NCBI RefSeq assembly: GCF_000411295.1
Contig: NZ_KE150423.1
Location: 186,001 to 250,000 of the forward strand
Direction: 5' to 3'
Origin: Paenisporosarcina sp. HGH0030
Lineage (GTDB): Bacteria; Bacillota; Bacilli; Bacillales_A; Planococcaceae
Length of the DNA: 64,000 nucleotides
The notes under the pieces are model-generated. The model was not told the DNA's origin and did no database searches. It saw nothing but the letters and a program-made list of their open reading frames with translations. Shown in pieces: positions 8,819 through 17,970 of this stretch. The position numbers were made by a program, and so were the translations under genes. The stretch's first letter is position 1. The number at the start of each line of letters is the position of its first letter.

Positions 8819-8858
8819 GCATCCACTCGGTTACACTAATCGAGTGGATGTGTTTTTT
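8819..8858 (+). terminator. Terminator of the ABC-F gene
   Basis: GCATCCACTCG pairs with CGAGTGGATGTG and is followed by seven T. Confidence 0.85.
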
Positions 8859-8951
8859 TATGAATAAGTCCAAGAAAATATGCATATTTCATATGATTAA
8901 CGGGTAATAGGAAAAAGATATACATACTGAAGCTTAAAAGGGGCAGAGGCT

Positions 8952-9929
8952 GTGATTCGATTTAATAAAGTAACGAAAAGGTTTGCGGATGGGACGGAAG
9001 CATTAAAAGATGTTTCATTGACCATACCGACAGGCATGTTAACGGTGATTATCGGTCCCAGTGGATGCGGTAAAACCACATTGATGAAGATGATTAACCG
9101 ACTGGAAGTACCTACCTCAGGTGATATATTAATTGATGACCAATCTATTAAAAATCAAGATGAAGTGGGACTTAGAAGATCTATAGGCTACGTCATTCAG
9201 CGTATCGGCTTATTTCCCCACATGACTATCGCTAAAAACGCTGCATTGGTACCTACATTAAAAGGGTGGACTGCAGAAAAGACACAAGCCCGTGTCAACG
9301 AACTGATGGACATTGTTGGACTCGATCCGGAAACGTATTTGAACCGATTTCCACTTGAATTGAGTGGAGGTCAGCAACAACGTGTAGGCGTAGTACGTGC
9401 ACTGGCTGGCGACCCGAACATTGTTTTAATGGACGAACCATTCAGCGCACTCGATCCAATCAGTCGTGAACAACTTCAAGATGAATTGCGAAATCTTCAA
9501 CAAGAAATTCAGAAAACCATCGTTTTTGTCACGCATGATATGGATGAAGCGTTGAAAATAGCTGACCATATTATTGTATTGCGAGATGGAAAAGTGGAAC
9601 AAGTGGGATCTCCAGAAGTGCTTATCCATCAACCTGCCAATGAATTTGTACGGAATTTTATCGGTGAAGAACGCATTAATCGTAAACGGTCATTTGGCAA
9701 ATGGAAGATTGGGGAGTTGTCACCGTTTTACACTCAATCCAATATGAGAGAACAAATTGTTTCCATTAACTCTTCAGATGACGTGGAACAAGCAATTGCC
9801 TTATTGGAAAAGCCCCATACAGATGTATTGGCGGTTTATACGAATGAAGAATTTGTTGGCTACCTTGACCAATCTTCGTTGTTAAAGGCAGTAATAGCAA
9901 AGGAAGAAGGTGCTACTTCTTATGACTGA
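8952..9929 (+). CDS. Osmoprotectant ABC transporter ATP-binding protein (OpuB/OpuC A-type)
   Basis: A 325-aa ATPase of the quaternary-ammonium uptake family. Walker A is GPSGCGKTT, the signature LSGGQQQR, Walker B VLMDEPFSALD, and the H-loop VTHDMDEAL. A C-terminal CBS-like module (about residues 270-320) is shorter than the tandem CBS pair of OpuCA. The start is GTG 8952 behind AAAGGGGCAGAGG. It overlaps the permease gene by 8 nt. Likely substrates are glycine betaine, choline or carnitine, not distinguishable from sequence. Confidence 0.85.
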   Translation: MIRFNKVTKRFADGTEALKDVSLTIPTGMLTVIIGPSGCGKTTLMKMINRLEVPTSGDILIDDQSIKNQDEVGLRRSIGYVIQRIGLFPHMTIAKNAALVPTLKGWTAEKTQARVNELMDIVGLDPETYLNRFPLELSGGQQQRVGVVRALAGDPNIVLMDEPFSALDPISREQLQDELRNLQQEIQKTIVFVTHDMDEALKIADHIIVLRDGKVEQVGSPEVLIHQPANEFVRNFIGEERINRKRSFGKWKIGELSPFYTQSNMREQIVSINSSDDVEQAIALLEKPHTDVLAVYTNEEFVGYLDQSSLLKAVIAKEEGATSYD

Positions 9930-10563
9930 TTTTTTGGATACACTCCAAAGTCGCTCTGATCTTATTCAACAAGCGTTCCTCGAACACATCTATTTATCTT
10001 TCATGGCACTGGCTATAGGCATTGCGATTGCCTTGCCGCTTGGAATATTGATTGCTCGCTATCGAAAATACGCAGAACCTGTAATAGGCATAACTGCAAT
10101 ATTTCAAACGATACCAAGTTTAGCATTATTTGGTTTCTTGGTGCCTCTCATCGGAATAGGGTCAAAAACAGCTCTCATTGCACTTATTATTTATGCTTTG
10201 CTACCAATCCTCCGCAACACCTATACAGGGTTGACCAGTGTTGACTCATCGATTATTGAAGCGGGACGCGGAATGGGAATGACGCGGACCCAGATATTAA
10301 AACAAATTGAGTTTCCACTTGCTTTGCCGTTTATCATGGCAGGTATTCGAACAGCTACCGTCCTGACAGTCGGGATTGCAACACTCGCCACTTTTGTAGG
10401 TGCCGGTGGTTTAGGGGATGTCATCTATCGAGGGTTGCAATCGTATAATAACTCGCTCGTTCTTGCCGGTGCACTTCCGGTAGCATTACTGGCTATCAGT
10501 TTCGATTTATTATTGAAATGGGTTGAAAAGAAAGCAACACCAAAAGGGATGAAAACACATTAG
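9922..10563 (+). CDS. Osmoprotectant ABC transporter permease (OpuBB/OpuCB-type)
   Basis: A 213-aa inner-membrane protein with about five or six helices and the BPD permease loop EAGRGMGMTRTQIL (about residues 111-124), which contacts the ATPase. I use the ATG at 9922 (AGGAAGAAGG upstream), giving an 8-nt overlap with the ATPase gene. The solute-binding protein follows 11 nt after its stop. Canonical Opu systems have a second permease gene; none is present here. Confidence 0.87.
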   Translation: MTDFLDTLQSRSDLIQQAFLEHIYLSFMALAIGIAIALPLGILIARYRKYAEPVIGITAIFQTIPSLALFGFLVPLIGIGSKTALIALIIYALLPILRNTYTGLTSVDSSIIEAGRGMGMTRTQILKQIEFPLALPFIMAGIRTATVLTVGIATLATFVGAGGLGDVIYRGLQSYNNSLVLAGALPVALLAISFDLLLKWVEKKATPKGMKTH

Positions 10564-10574
10564 GAGGAAATGAC

Positions 10575-11489
10575 ATGAAGAAAAGGTTAGCGGGTATAAC
10601 ACTTTTAACATCGTTAGCGTTAGTTGGCTGTGGCTCATCAAACGATGCTGGTGGCGACGTAAGTGAACCGATTGTAATCAGCGGGAAACAATTTACCGAG
10701 CAGTTTATTTTACCCCAAATACTCGGCCAGTACGTGGAATCCAAAACAGATTACAAAGTGGAGTATAAAGAAGGGTTAGGTGAAGTGGCGATATTGACAC
10801 CTGCGCTTGAAAAAGGTGATATCGATGTCTATGTAGAGTATACGGGAACAGGGTTGCAATCGGTTTTGGAGGAAAAGTTAGAACAAGATGAAAGCTCCGA
10901 AAGTATTCTGGAACGTGTTCGTAAGGGATATGAAGAAAAGTTCGGTGTCACATGGTTGGAACCATTGGGCTTTGAAAATACGTACACTTTAGCTTACAGC
11001 AAAGATAAACCTTATAATGCTGAGACCTATTCTGACTTGGTTGAAGCGTCGAAGTCAGAAGACATCGTGTTTGGTGCACCTCATGCTTTTTATGAGCGAC
11101 CTGGGGATGGTTATGATGCCTTGCTGAAAGTGTATCCATTCGAATTCTCTGGTGAGGAAAGTCTGGATCCAAACGTAATGTACGAAGCGGTTAAACAAGG
11201 AGATGTTGATGTCATTACGGCCTTTACGACAGATGGCCGAATTGAACGATTCGATTTAGCCATCACAACAGACGATAAAGGTTTCTTCCCTAAATATGAT
11301 GCAGCCCCACTTGTTCGTGAGGAAACACTCAAAACGTACCCTGAACTTGAAGATGTATTAAACGAATTAGCAGGAAAGATTTCTTTGGAAGATATGCAAA
11401 AGATGAATGCACGTGTCGATATTGATGGTGAAAAAGCAGAGGATGTAGCACATGACTTCTTGATTGAAAAAGGTCTGATCAAGAAATAA
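10575..11489 (+). CDS. Glycine betaine/choline-type substrate-binding lipoprotein
   Basis: A 304-aa extracytoplasmic binding protein. The signal peptide ends in the lipobox LVGC (Cys19), so it should be lipid-anchored. ISGKQFTEQFILPQILGQYVE and DVYVEYTGTGL are hallmarks of the OpuAC/ProX family. AGGAGG precedes the ATG. Last gene of the three-gene transporter operon, followed by a terminator. Confidence 0.87.
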   Translation: MKKRLAGITLLTSLALVGCGSSNDAGGDVSEPIVISGKQFTEQFILPQILGQYVESKTDYKVEYKEGLGEVAILTPALEKGDIDVYVEYTGTGLQSVLEEKLEQDESSESILERVRKGYEEKFGVTWLEPLGFENTYTLAYSKDKPYNAETYSDLVEASKSEDIVFGAPHAFYERPGDGYDALLKVYPFEFSGEESLDPNVMYEAVKQGDVDVITAFTTDGRIERFDLAITTDDKGFFPKYDAAPLVREETLKTYPELEDVLNELAGKISLEDMQKMNARVDIDGEKAEDVAHDFLIEKGLIKK

Positions 11490-11505
11490 CTAATTGATGT
11501 AAAAC

Positions 11506-11540
11506 AAAAAGCGCAACTCTGCAAGAGCTGTGCTTTTTGA
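11506..11540. terminator. Bidirectional terminator between opu-type operon and SGNH gene
   Basis: AAAAAGCGCAACTCT pairs with AGAGCTGTGCTTTTT (two mismatches), with T-runs on both strands. It can serve the converging genes. Confidence 0.8.
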
Positions 11541-11543
11541 TCT

Positions 11544-12359
11544 TTACATAGTGCTTGGAATAGTTTCTTGTTTTTGTTGAACGAAAGGCCATAATACTTC
11601 GGCCCAAACTTTATATCCGCGATCGTTCGGATGAATGCCATCTTTTAACGTAGATGGAAGGGTTATGTTTTTTGAAGACATATGGTAGAGCATAGCACCA
11701 TGTGTATCAAAATAACGCCATCCCTGCTTTTTGATATAGGCAGCCGTTTCATCAACATAATCTGTAAACTTCAGGCCAAACTGATTAAGTGTTGGTCCAA
11801 ATTTATTTTCGGTGCATGGATTTGGCGAGAGAAAAACGATGCGAGTTTCCGGTAATGCTTCAGCGTACAATTTGTATAGAGAATCCAATGATTTAAACGT
11901 ATCATCCAAAGATACATTTTTATTGTGGTTATTAATTACAGATGTCTCAATAAATAAAACATCCGGTTGCTCTTTCAATATGGGAGCAGTCACATGATCT
12001 TCGAGTAACCTTACCGAAGTATAGCCTGAGTAACCATGATTTGAGATGATGAGGTCTTTCAGAGAATGGTTCGTATTTCGAAGATTTGCTTCGATACGTC
12101 CACGCCATGTTTTCGATTGATGGGAAGATCCAGAACCGCGTGTGACACTACTGCCAGTAACGGCCATTTTTGCTTGTCCTGAAATCATAGAACGGAAAAC
12201 CAGATAATCGGCCAATGATTGGTTCGGATTGTATTTTGGATCGTACGTTTTAATGAGTGTTGGATTTGCGCTTACTTGATCTTGCTTTGTATCCGTTCTT
12301 GTATAAAAGAAGAGGAGTGACCCCGCTGCAATCCAAATTAACCACTTCCAGTTGTTCAT
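11544..12359 (-). CDS. SGNH/GDSL-family hydrolase, membrane-anchored or secreted
   Basis: A 271-aa protein with an N-terminal hydrophobic helix (residues 5-20) acting as signal or anchor. Block I is TGSSVTRGSG (catalytic Ser), and block V is DGIHPNDRGY (catalytic Asp and His). Such proteins deacylate or deacetylate cell-surface polymers or lipids; the substrate here is unknown. It is a single gene converging on the transporter operon. Confidence 0.78.
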   Translation of the reverse strand: MNNWKWLIWIAAGSLLFFYTRTDTKQDQVSANPTLIKTYDPKYNPNQSLADYLVFRSMISGQAKMAVTGSSVTRGSGSSHQSKTWRGRIEANLRNTNHSLKDLIISNHGYSGYTSVRLLEDHVTAPILKEQPDVLFIETSVINNHNKNVSLDDTFKSLDSLYKLYAEALPETRIVFLSPNPCTENKFGPTLNQFGLKFTDYVDETAAYIKKQGWRYFDTHGAMLYHMSSKNITLPSTLKDGIHPNDRGYKVWAEVLWPFVQQKQETIPSTM

Positions 12360-12446
12360 GCAGTCAACTCCTTATTAGCTTTTATAAATAATGTAATATT
12401 CAGTTAACTATACTTCAATAGGAAAATAGATGTATGTAAGGACGAT

Positions 12447-12752
12447 TTATACTGATTTAGACGGTATTGGGTACTTTATGGCATTTTTCTTCATTTTTTC
12501 ACGAGCCGCTAACATTAAATCTTCACCGATTACATCGGAGAACTGAAGCAAGTAAATGAACACGTCAGCCATTTCATCCACGATGGCTTGTTTGTCGTGA
12601 GCAATCGCTTCTTCGCCTGAACGCCATTGAAAGCATTCTAAAAGTTCACTTGCTTCCAATGAAATAGAAATGGCCAGGCTACGTGCATCATGATTGCCTC
12701 CCCATCCACGATCGTCTCTAAATTGATTGATTTCATTTATTATCTCTTTCAT
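12447..12752 (-). CDS. MazG-like nucleotide pyrophosphohydrolase
   Basis: A 101-aa all-helical protein. EASELLECFQW and DEMADVFIYLL supply the two acidic pairs (ExxE and ExxD) that bind Mg2+ in the MazG/RS21-C6 superfamily. Such single-domain enzymes hydrolyse non-canonical or excess dNTPs to monophosphates. I chose the second ATG (12752) because GGGG is 9 nt upstream of it and abuts the first ATG. Confidence 0.82.
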   Translation of the reverse strand: MKEIINEINQFRDDRGWGGNHDARSLAISISLEASELLECFQWRSGEEAIAHDKQAIVDEMADVFIYLLQFSDVIGEDLMLAAREKMKKNAIKYPIPSKSV

Positions 12753-12814
12753 TCTTATCATCCCCGTTTCAATAATATTTAATGTATTCGTTTATTATAA
12801 TAAGGCAATTTTAA

Positions 12815-13190
12815 GCATACTGTTGATATTCCGCAAAACAGCTACTTTCCCTTAGGAAAGACGTTGGTCGACCTGTATTCAGCCAATGTCTTTGCTCTTG
12901 CGATTACTCGTCGCAGCGATGCACCATATTACTAAATAGTAAGTGATGCTATATTACTTACTGTAGTGGAAGGCGGCGACTCCAGCGGGATTAGCGTGTC
13001 CTGGTGAGACCCCGCAGCGCAGCGAGGAGGCTCACGGACCGCCCGCCTGTTTCTGTTTCTGCATCGCTACGCTAGCTTCGAAACATGGTAGATCGTTGCA
13101 TCGCTACGCTAGCTTCGAAACATGAAAGTGCGTTGGAACAGAAATCAACAATATAGTTTAACAGCAGCCAGCACAAATGTACGATAAAAA
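12815..13190. repeat. GC-rich Bacillaceae-type intergenic repeat with nested direct repeat
   Basis: The 488-bp gap between the MazG-like and glycosylase genes is repeat sequence. Its core (12968-13046: GGAAGGCGGCGACTCCAGC, later GAGACCCCGCAGCGCAGCGA, then GGCTCACGGACCGCCCGC) matches an element I know as widespread in Bacillaceae/Planococcaceae intergenic regions. TGTTGAT near 12821 is inverted as ATCAACA at 13144, suggesting terminal repeats. A 27-bp unit beginning GCATCGCTACGCTAGCTTCG occurs twice (13061-13087 and 13098-13124, 37-bp period). GCACAAATGTACGATAAA (13171-13188) is the inverted end of repeat copy A. Confidence 0.75.
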
Positions 13191-13240
13191 AGAGGATAGC
13201 TTTACATAGTTAGTCTATAACAATAGAAAGGGGAATGCAC

Positions 13241-13831
13241 ATGAATTTCCAACCTATATCAGCCGACTTTTTTCAGCAATCAACTATTAATCTTGCGAAA
13301 AATCTAATCGGACAATACATCGTCCATCAACATCCATCGGGTTTGATCGTTGCCAAAATAATAGAAACGGAAGCATATATGGGACCTGAAGATCGTGCGG
13401 CTCACAGCTTCGGAAATCGTAGAACGAAAAGAACGGAAGTTATGTTTGGTGAAGCTGGCCTTGTTTATACCTATCAAATGCACACACATACATTGATGAA
13501 TATCGTTAGCGGACCTGTCGGTAAACCCCAGGCTGTGTTATTACGCGCCGGTGAACCTATTGAAGGTCTCGACTTAATGCAAAAATTCAGGGGGACAACC
13601 CCGATGAAAAATTGGACAAATGGGCCAGGTAAGCTTGCAAAAGCACTGGGAGTGGGCATGGGTTACTATGGCCACCATTGGGCAGAAGAACCTCTATTCA
13701 TTGCACCTGGGCCGGGTAGTGAAGAAGTGGAAGTGGGTCCGCGTGTTGGCATTCAGAATTCTGGTGAAGCAGTTCACTATCCATATCGTTTTTCAGAAAA
13801 AGGACATCCAATGGTTTCAAAATACCGATAA
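13241..13831 (+). CDS. DNA-3-methyladenine glycosylase (AAG/MPG family)
   Basis: A 196-aa protein of the alkyladenine-DNA-glycosylase family, which excises 3-methyladenine and other alkylated purines in base-excision repair. IETEAYMGPEDRAAHS contains the catalytic Glu; GNRRTKRTEVMF, VGKPQAVLLRAGEP and NGPGKLAKALG are family blocks. ATG 13241 is 7 nt from GAAAGGGG; the in-frame ATG at 13235 is too close. Length matches Bacillus homologues. Confidence 0.92.
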   Translation: MNFQPISADFFQQSTINLAKNLIGQYIVHQHPSGLIVAKIIETEAYMGPEDRAAHSFGNRRTKRTEVMFGEAGLVYTYQMHTHTLMNIVSGPVGKPQAVLLRAGEPIEGLDLMQKFRGTTPMKNWTNGPGKLAKALGVGMGYYGHHWAEEPLFIAPGPGSEEVEVGPRVGIQNSGEAVHYPYRFSEKGHPMVSKYR

Positions 13832-13895
13832 GATGTTTAACGGTATATTCCAGTGGAATAATTAGTAGGAACAAACTTTAAGGAGTGAGTTGGAA

Positions 13896-14414
13896 ATGGC
13901 GAAAATTGCAACTTTAATCACGAAAATGTTTGAAGACATTGAGTATATGGATCCCGCGAAAGCTTTTAACGAAGCAGGTCATGAGGTATTTACAATTGAA
14001 AAAAAAGCAGGGAAAGAAGTGAAAGGCAAACAAGGGGAAGCGATGGTGATGATCGATCACGGCATCGATGATGTTAAACCAGAAGACTTTGATGCACTCT
14101 TTATCCCGGGTGGATTTTCACCCGATCTATTACGGGAGGATGAACGGTTTGTAGTATTTTCAAAAGCGTTCATGGATGCAAAAAAACCAGTATTTGCAAT
14201 CTGCCACGGACCACAGTTACTGATTACAGCAAAAACTTTGGAAGGGCGAGATGCCACAGGCTATAAATCGATTGCTCAAGATATGTTGTACGCGGGAGCA
14301 AAATATGTGGATAAAGAAGTTGTGGTTTGCCAAAATCAATTGGTCACAAGCCGACAACCAGATGATATTCCTGCCTTTAACCGAGAGTCCTTGAAATTAC
14401 TAGAACAATTATAA
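13896..14414 (+). CDS. DJ-1/PfpI family protein
   Basis: A 172-aa class-I glutamine-amidotransferase-fold protein. The nucleophile elbow is FAICHGPQLL (Cys then His, about residues 104-105), and LFIPGGFSPD carries the conserved oxyanion region. Relatives (YfkM, YraA, PfpI) are stress proteins with protease, glyoxalase or deglycase activity; which applies cannot be told. ATG 13896 follows AAGGAG by 10 nt. A terminator follows at once. Confidence 0.88.
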   Translation: MAKIATLITKMFEDIEYMDPAKAFNEAGHEVFTIEKKAGKEVKGKQGEAMVMIDHGIDDVKPEDFDALFIPGGFSPDLLREDERFVVFSKAFMDAKKPVFAICHGPQLLITAKTLEGRDATGYKSIAQDMLYAGAKYVDKEVVVCQNQLVTSRQPDDIPAFNRESLKLLEQL

Positions 14415-14418
14415 TCGG

Positions 14419-14449
14419 AAAATGTCTCGCATTAGCGAGCCATTTTTTT
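14419..14449 (+). terminator. Terminator of the PfpI-family gene
   Basis: AATGTCTCGC pairs with GCGAGCCATT around ATTA, followed by seven T. Confidence 0.8.
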
Positions 14450-14592
14450 ATATTATACTAGTAAGGAAGTAAATCTCTTGTTAAAGAGCTTAACATCTAC
14501 TGGGGTGAACAGGTTTCATCTGAAAAAAAATTACTAGTTCATTCCAATTAGGATACGGTATTTAGAAACGACATGTTCATGAGGTGAAAGGT

Positions 14593-15726
14593 ATGAAGGA
14601 AAGTAATGAGTCACACAGGGCAAGAATAAATGAAGTGTTTGACTATTTGCATGCACATCCCGAAGTAAGTTGGAAAGAAGTTGGAACAACTGCTTACTTG
14701 AAAAAATTAATCGAACAAGAAGGGTTTACCGTTCAAACATTCGATGAATGCACTGGTCTTGTAGTTGAAGTGGGAGAAGGGGAAACGTGTATAGGGATTC
14801 GAGCAGACATGGATGCCCTTTGGCAAGAAGTGAATAGCGTATTCAAAGCAAATCACTCATGCGGTCATGACGCACATATGACAATGGGTGTTGGAACCTT
14901 GCTTGCGATGAAAGAAATAGGATTTCCCGAAGATATTCGTCTAAAGTGGATTTTTCAGCCGGCTGAGGAAAAAGGGCAAGGTGCATTGAAACTATTAAGT
15001 CTTGGCGTTTTGGATAATGTTGATTATTTATATGGAGTTCATCTTCGGCCCATTCAGGAAATACCGAACGGGACTGCATCAGCTGCCATCTGTCATGGTG
15101 CTGCAGGTCTAATAAAGGGCACTATTCAGGGGGAGGATGCCCATGCGGCAAGACCTCATCTTGGAAAAAATGCCATTGAAGTCGGTGCTGCTATTATTCA
15201 GGGCTTGCAAGCAATAAGAATGGATCCACTTATCCCATGTTCCGTAAAAATGACCAAACTACAAGCCGGAAGTGAGACAGGTAATATCATTCCGGGAAAA
15301 GCATCCTTTACACTTGATTTGCGGGCCCAAACAAATGATGCCATGCGTACACTTCGAACAAAGGTATGTGAAGTGATTCAAAGTGTGGAATCAATATATC
15401 ATGTAAAAATCCAATATATTGTCCATGAAGGGTTGGTAGCGGCAATCGTGAATGAAGAAGCCTATGATTTGATGGCAGAGGCAATCTGCGAAGTAATCGG
15501 TGCCGATAATTTACAACCTCGAATTGAAACTCCTGGTGGTGAAGACTTTCATTTTTATTCCTTATATAAACCAAATATAAAAGCTACGATGTTAGGTCTC
15601 GGCTGTGATTTGTCCCCAGGACTCCATCACCCAAACATGACATTCAATCACAACTGCTTACATACCGGAATCGCAATACTCACCCAAACCATTTTGAATA
15701 CAATTAAATCGATTTCTGCAAAATAA
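14593..15726 (+). CDS. amhX: M20 family amidohydrolase, AmhX-like
   Basis: A 377-aa zinc amidohydrolase. HAHPEVSWKE, RADMDALWQEV, HSCGHDAHM (metal/active-site Cys-Gly-His) and FQPAEEKGQGA are the aminoacylase/IAA-amino-acid-hydrolase signatures; GEDAHAARPHLGKNAIE lies in the dimerisation insert. The wording closely resembles Bacillus AmhX. It probably cleaves N-acyl amino acids or related amides. ATG 14593 is preceded by GAGGTGAAAGG. Confidence 0.85.
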   Translation: MKESNESHRARINEVFDYLHAHPEVSWKEVGTTAYLKKLIEQEGFTVQTFDECTGLVVEVGEGETCIGIRADMDALWQEVNSVFKANHSCGHDAHMTMGVGTLLAMKEIGFPEDIRLKWIFQPAEEKGQGALKLLSLGVLDNVDYLYGVHLRPIQEIPNGTASAAICHGAAGLIKGTIQGEDAHAARPHLGKNAIEVGAAIIQGLQAIRMDPLIPCSVKMTKLQAGSETGNIIPGKASFTLDLRAQTNDAMRTLRTKVCEVIQSVESIYHVKIQYIVHEGLVAAIVNEEAYDLMAEAICEVIGADNLQPRIETPGGEDFHFYSLYKPNIKATMLGLGCDLSPGLHHPNMTFNHNCLHTGIAILTQTILNTIKSISAK

Positions 15727-15753
15727 GATTGCCTTGGCAATCTTATTTTTTTG
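15721..15753 (+). terminator. Terminator overlapping the amhX stop codon
   Basis: AAATAAGATTGCC pairs with GGCAATCTTATTT over a TT loop, then a T-run. The TAA stop is inside the stem. Confidence 0.85.
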
Positions 15754-15790
15754 TATGGATCTAATCAACGTCTGTATTTATAATTCAGTG

Positions 15791-15819
15791 TTGCATACAT
15801 AAGTGAATGCTTATATAAT
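15791..15819 (+). promoter_or_regulatory. arsRBC promoter with ArsR-type operator
   Basis: TTGCAT (15791-15796) and TATAAT (15814-15819) are separated by 17 nt. The spacer and -10 hold the palindrome ATAAGTGAATGCTTAT (15799-15814), of the dyad type bound by ArsR/SmtB repressors. Binding by ArsR here would block the polymerase until arsenite or antimonite releases it. Confidence 0.7.
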
Positions 15820-15850
15820 CGTGTTATTATTCATGGATTAGGAGATGCTT

Positions 15851-16183
15851 ATGGACTATATAGCACTAGAACAGTATTTAAAAGGCATTGGTGACCAAAA
15901 TCGGTTAAGAATCTTAACGTATCTCATGCATGAGTCATTATGTGTCTGTGAGTTAACGGAACTTCTTGATATGACGCAACCGGCAATTAGTCAGCATATG
16001 CGAAAACTAAAGACTGCAGATATTGTGAGCGAAGAAAAGCGTGGTCGTTGGACAATTTGGTCATTAAACGTTCGTCATCCACAATATCCGGTATTAATAC
16101 ATTTGCTCAGTTTACTACCTGCGCCTGCACGTACGGTAGAAGATTTAATTATAGAAGGCAAAAAAGTCATGTGTGAGGAATAA
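15851..16183 (+). CDS. arsR: ArsR-family arsenical-responsive repressor
   Basis: A 110-aa winged-helix repressor. [14 protein letters not shown] contains the CxC metalloid-sensing pair at the start of the recognition-helix region, and [14 protein letters not shown] is the DNA-reading helix. It begins the arsR-arsB-arsC operon. ATG 15851 is 6 nt from AGGAG; the ATG at 15845 abuts the site and is less likely. Confidence 0.92.
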   Translation: MDYIALEQYLKGIGDQNRLRILTYLMHESLCVCELTELLDMTQPAISQHMRKLKTADIVSEEKRGRWTIWSLNVRHPQYPVLIHLLSLLPAPARTVEDLIIEGKKVMCEE

Positions 16184-16197
16184 GTGGAGGAACTAAA

Positions 16198-17493
16198 ATG
16201 GATTTATGGTTAGCAAGTATAGTTTTTATCGTGACATTAATTTTTGTCATCTGGCAACCGAAAGGGTTATCGATTGGTTGGTCGGCGATGGCTGGAGCGG
16301 CAATCGCACTTCTTGTAGGTGTAGTTAATTTTCAGGACGTCATTGATGTAACAGGATTCGTCTGGAATGCAACACTGACGTTTATAGCGTTGATTATCAT
16401 TTCATTGATTTTGGATGAAATCGGTTTCTTCGAATGGTCGGCACTTCATATGGCCAGCTTTGCAAATGGAAGTGGCATTCGCATGTTTTTGCTCGTGACT
16501 CTACTTGGGGCTACAGTCTCCGCTTTATTTGCGAATGATGGTGCAGCTTTAATCTTGACGCCGATAGTGTTAGCGATGGTACGTGCTCTTGATTTCAAAG
16601 AGAAAATGATTTTACCATTCATCATGGCTTCTGGATTTATTGCGGATACCACTTCCTTGCCATTTGTCATCAGTAACTTGGTGAACATTGTTTCAGCTGA
16701 TTTCTTTGGCATTGGCTTTATCGAATATGCGTCACGGATGTTAGTACCAAACTTATTCAGTGTAGCGGCAAGCATGCTCGTCCTGTATTTGTTCTTTGGT
16801 AAATCAATTCCCAAACACTTTGACGAAAAAATGTTAAAAGAACCAAAGAAAGCATTGAAAGATATCCGGATGTTCCATATTTCGTGGTACGTACTGAGTG
16901 TATTACTAGTTGGATATTTCTTGAGTGAATCATTGAATATTCCCGTTTCCTTTATTGCCGCTGCAGTAGCATTGATTTTCTTATGCATTGCTCGCAAAAG
17001 CAAAGCTGTTCACACACGGAATGTCATCAAAGGGGCTCCGTGGGCTATCGTGTTCTTCTCGATTGGTATGTATGTTGTTGTATATGGTCTTCGCAATGTA
17101 GGATTAACATCAGTGTTGACTGATTTAATCGAATGGACAACCAGTCATGGCCTATATACAGCAACGATTGGTATGGGTTTCATAGCGGCAATTCTATCAG
17201 CAATCATGAACAATATGCCGACGGTCATGATTGATGCAATTGCCATTGCCGATACGAATACATCCGGCGTGATGAGGGAAGCGCTGATGTATGCAAATGT
17301 CATCGGGTCTGATTTAGGGCCGAAAATGACGCCAATCGGTTCTCTGGCAACGTTGTTATGGTTGCATGTCTTAAATCAAAAAGGCGTAAAAATCTCTTGG
17401 AGCTATTATTTTAAAGTAGGGGTATTATTAACCGTTCCTACACTATTCATAACTTTAACAGGACTGTATATATGGTTGACGATAATTCACTAA
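16198..17493 (+). CDS. arsB: Arsenite efflux permease ArsB
   Basis: A 431-aa membrane protein with about 12 helices. [18 protein letters not shown] and [13 protein letters not shown] are hallmark ArsB/ion-transporter-superfamily segments, and [20 protein letters not shown] is near-universal in bacterial ArsB. It expels arsenite or antimonite using the proton motive force. GTGGAGG precedes the ATG; the gene lies 14 nt after arsR. Confidence 0.93.
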   Translation: MDLWLASIVFIVTLIFVIWQPKGLSIGWSAMAGAAIALLVGVVNFQDVIDVTGFVWNATLTFIALIIISLILDEIGFFEWSALHMASFANGSGIRMFLLVTLLGATVSALFANDGAALILTPIVLAMVRALDFKEKMILPFIMASGFIADTTSLPFVISNLVNIVSADFFGIGFIEYASRMLVPNLFSVAASMLVLYLFFGKSIPKHFDEKMLKEPKKALKDIRMFHISWYVLSVLLVGYFLSESLNIPVSFIAAAVALIFLCIARKSKAVHTRNVIKGAPWAIVFFSIGMYVVVYGLRNVGLTSVLTDLIEWTTSHGLYTATIGMGFIAAILSAIMNNMPTVMIDAIAIADTNTSGVMREALMYANVIGSDLGPKMTPIGSLATLLWLHVLNQKGVKISWSYYFKVGVLLTVPTLFITLTGLYIWLTIIH

Positions 17494-17507
17494 AAAGGAT
17501 GAGACTG

Positions 17508-17927
17508 ATGGAAAAGAAAATTTTTTACTTTTTATGTACAGGCAATTCATGTCGTTCACAGATGGCAGAAGCTTTTGGTCATATGTACTTAGGTGACAAG
17601 TTTGAAGTTTATTCTGCTGGTATCGAAGCTCACGGTCTTAATCCGAATGCGATTAAAGCAATGGATGAAATCGGGATCGATGTTCGCAACCAAACATCAG
17701 ATGTTATCGACCCAAAACTTTTGAACAAAGCAGATTTCGTGGTTACTCTATGTGGTGACGCTAATGACAAATGTCCCATGACGCCACCTCATGTGACTCG
17801 TTGGCACTGGGGCTTTGATGATCCTGCCCGAGCTAAAGGAACTGAAGATGAGAAATGGGCGGTATTCCAACGCGTGCGTGACGAAATTGGAGCACGTATC
17901 AAACAATTCTCTAACACAGGAAAATAA
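17508..17927 (+). CDS. arsC: Thioredoxin-dependent arsenate reductase ArsC
   Basis: A 139-aa low-molecular-weight-phosphatase-fold arsenate reductase. [12 protein letters not shown] is the phosphate loop (Cys10, Arg16), and the two further catalytic Cys are in [32 protein letters not shown] and [14 protein letters not shown] match Bacillus ArsC, which has the same length. It reduces arsenate to arsenite for export by ArsB. ATG 17508 is 9 nt from AAGGA. Confidence 0.95.
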   Translation: MEKKIFYFLCTGNSCRSQMAEAFGHMYLGDKFEVYSAGIEAHGLNPNAIKAMDEIGIDVRNQTSDVIDPKLLNKADFVVTLCGDANDKCPMTPPHVTRWHWGFDDPARAKGTEDEKWAVFQRVRDEIGARIKQFSNTGK

Positions 17928-17930
17928 GCC

Positions 17931-17970
17931 AAAAGAGACATCGTGGGATCCTCCACGATGTCTCTTTTAA
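17931..17970. terminator. Bidirectional terminator after arsC
   Basis: A 16-bp stem (AAAAGAGACATCGTGG with its complement) has T/A runs on both sides, serving arsC and the converging GNAT gene. Confidence 0.9.

Noticed and set aside
11111-11641. 176-codon minus-strand frame across the opu-type binding protein and SGNH gene
   Set aside because: It overlaps two well-supported genes and a terminator; no family-like sequence or ribosome site.
12960-13125. CRISPR-like array
   Set aside because: Only two copies of the 27-bp unit with a 10-bp gap; this is a simple direct repeat inside an intergenic element and no cas genes are nearby.
16446-17003. 185-codon open frame on the minus strand
   Set aside because: It is antisense to arsB, lacks a ribosome site, and its composition mirrors the hydrophobic codons of arsB.
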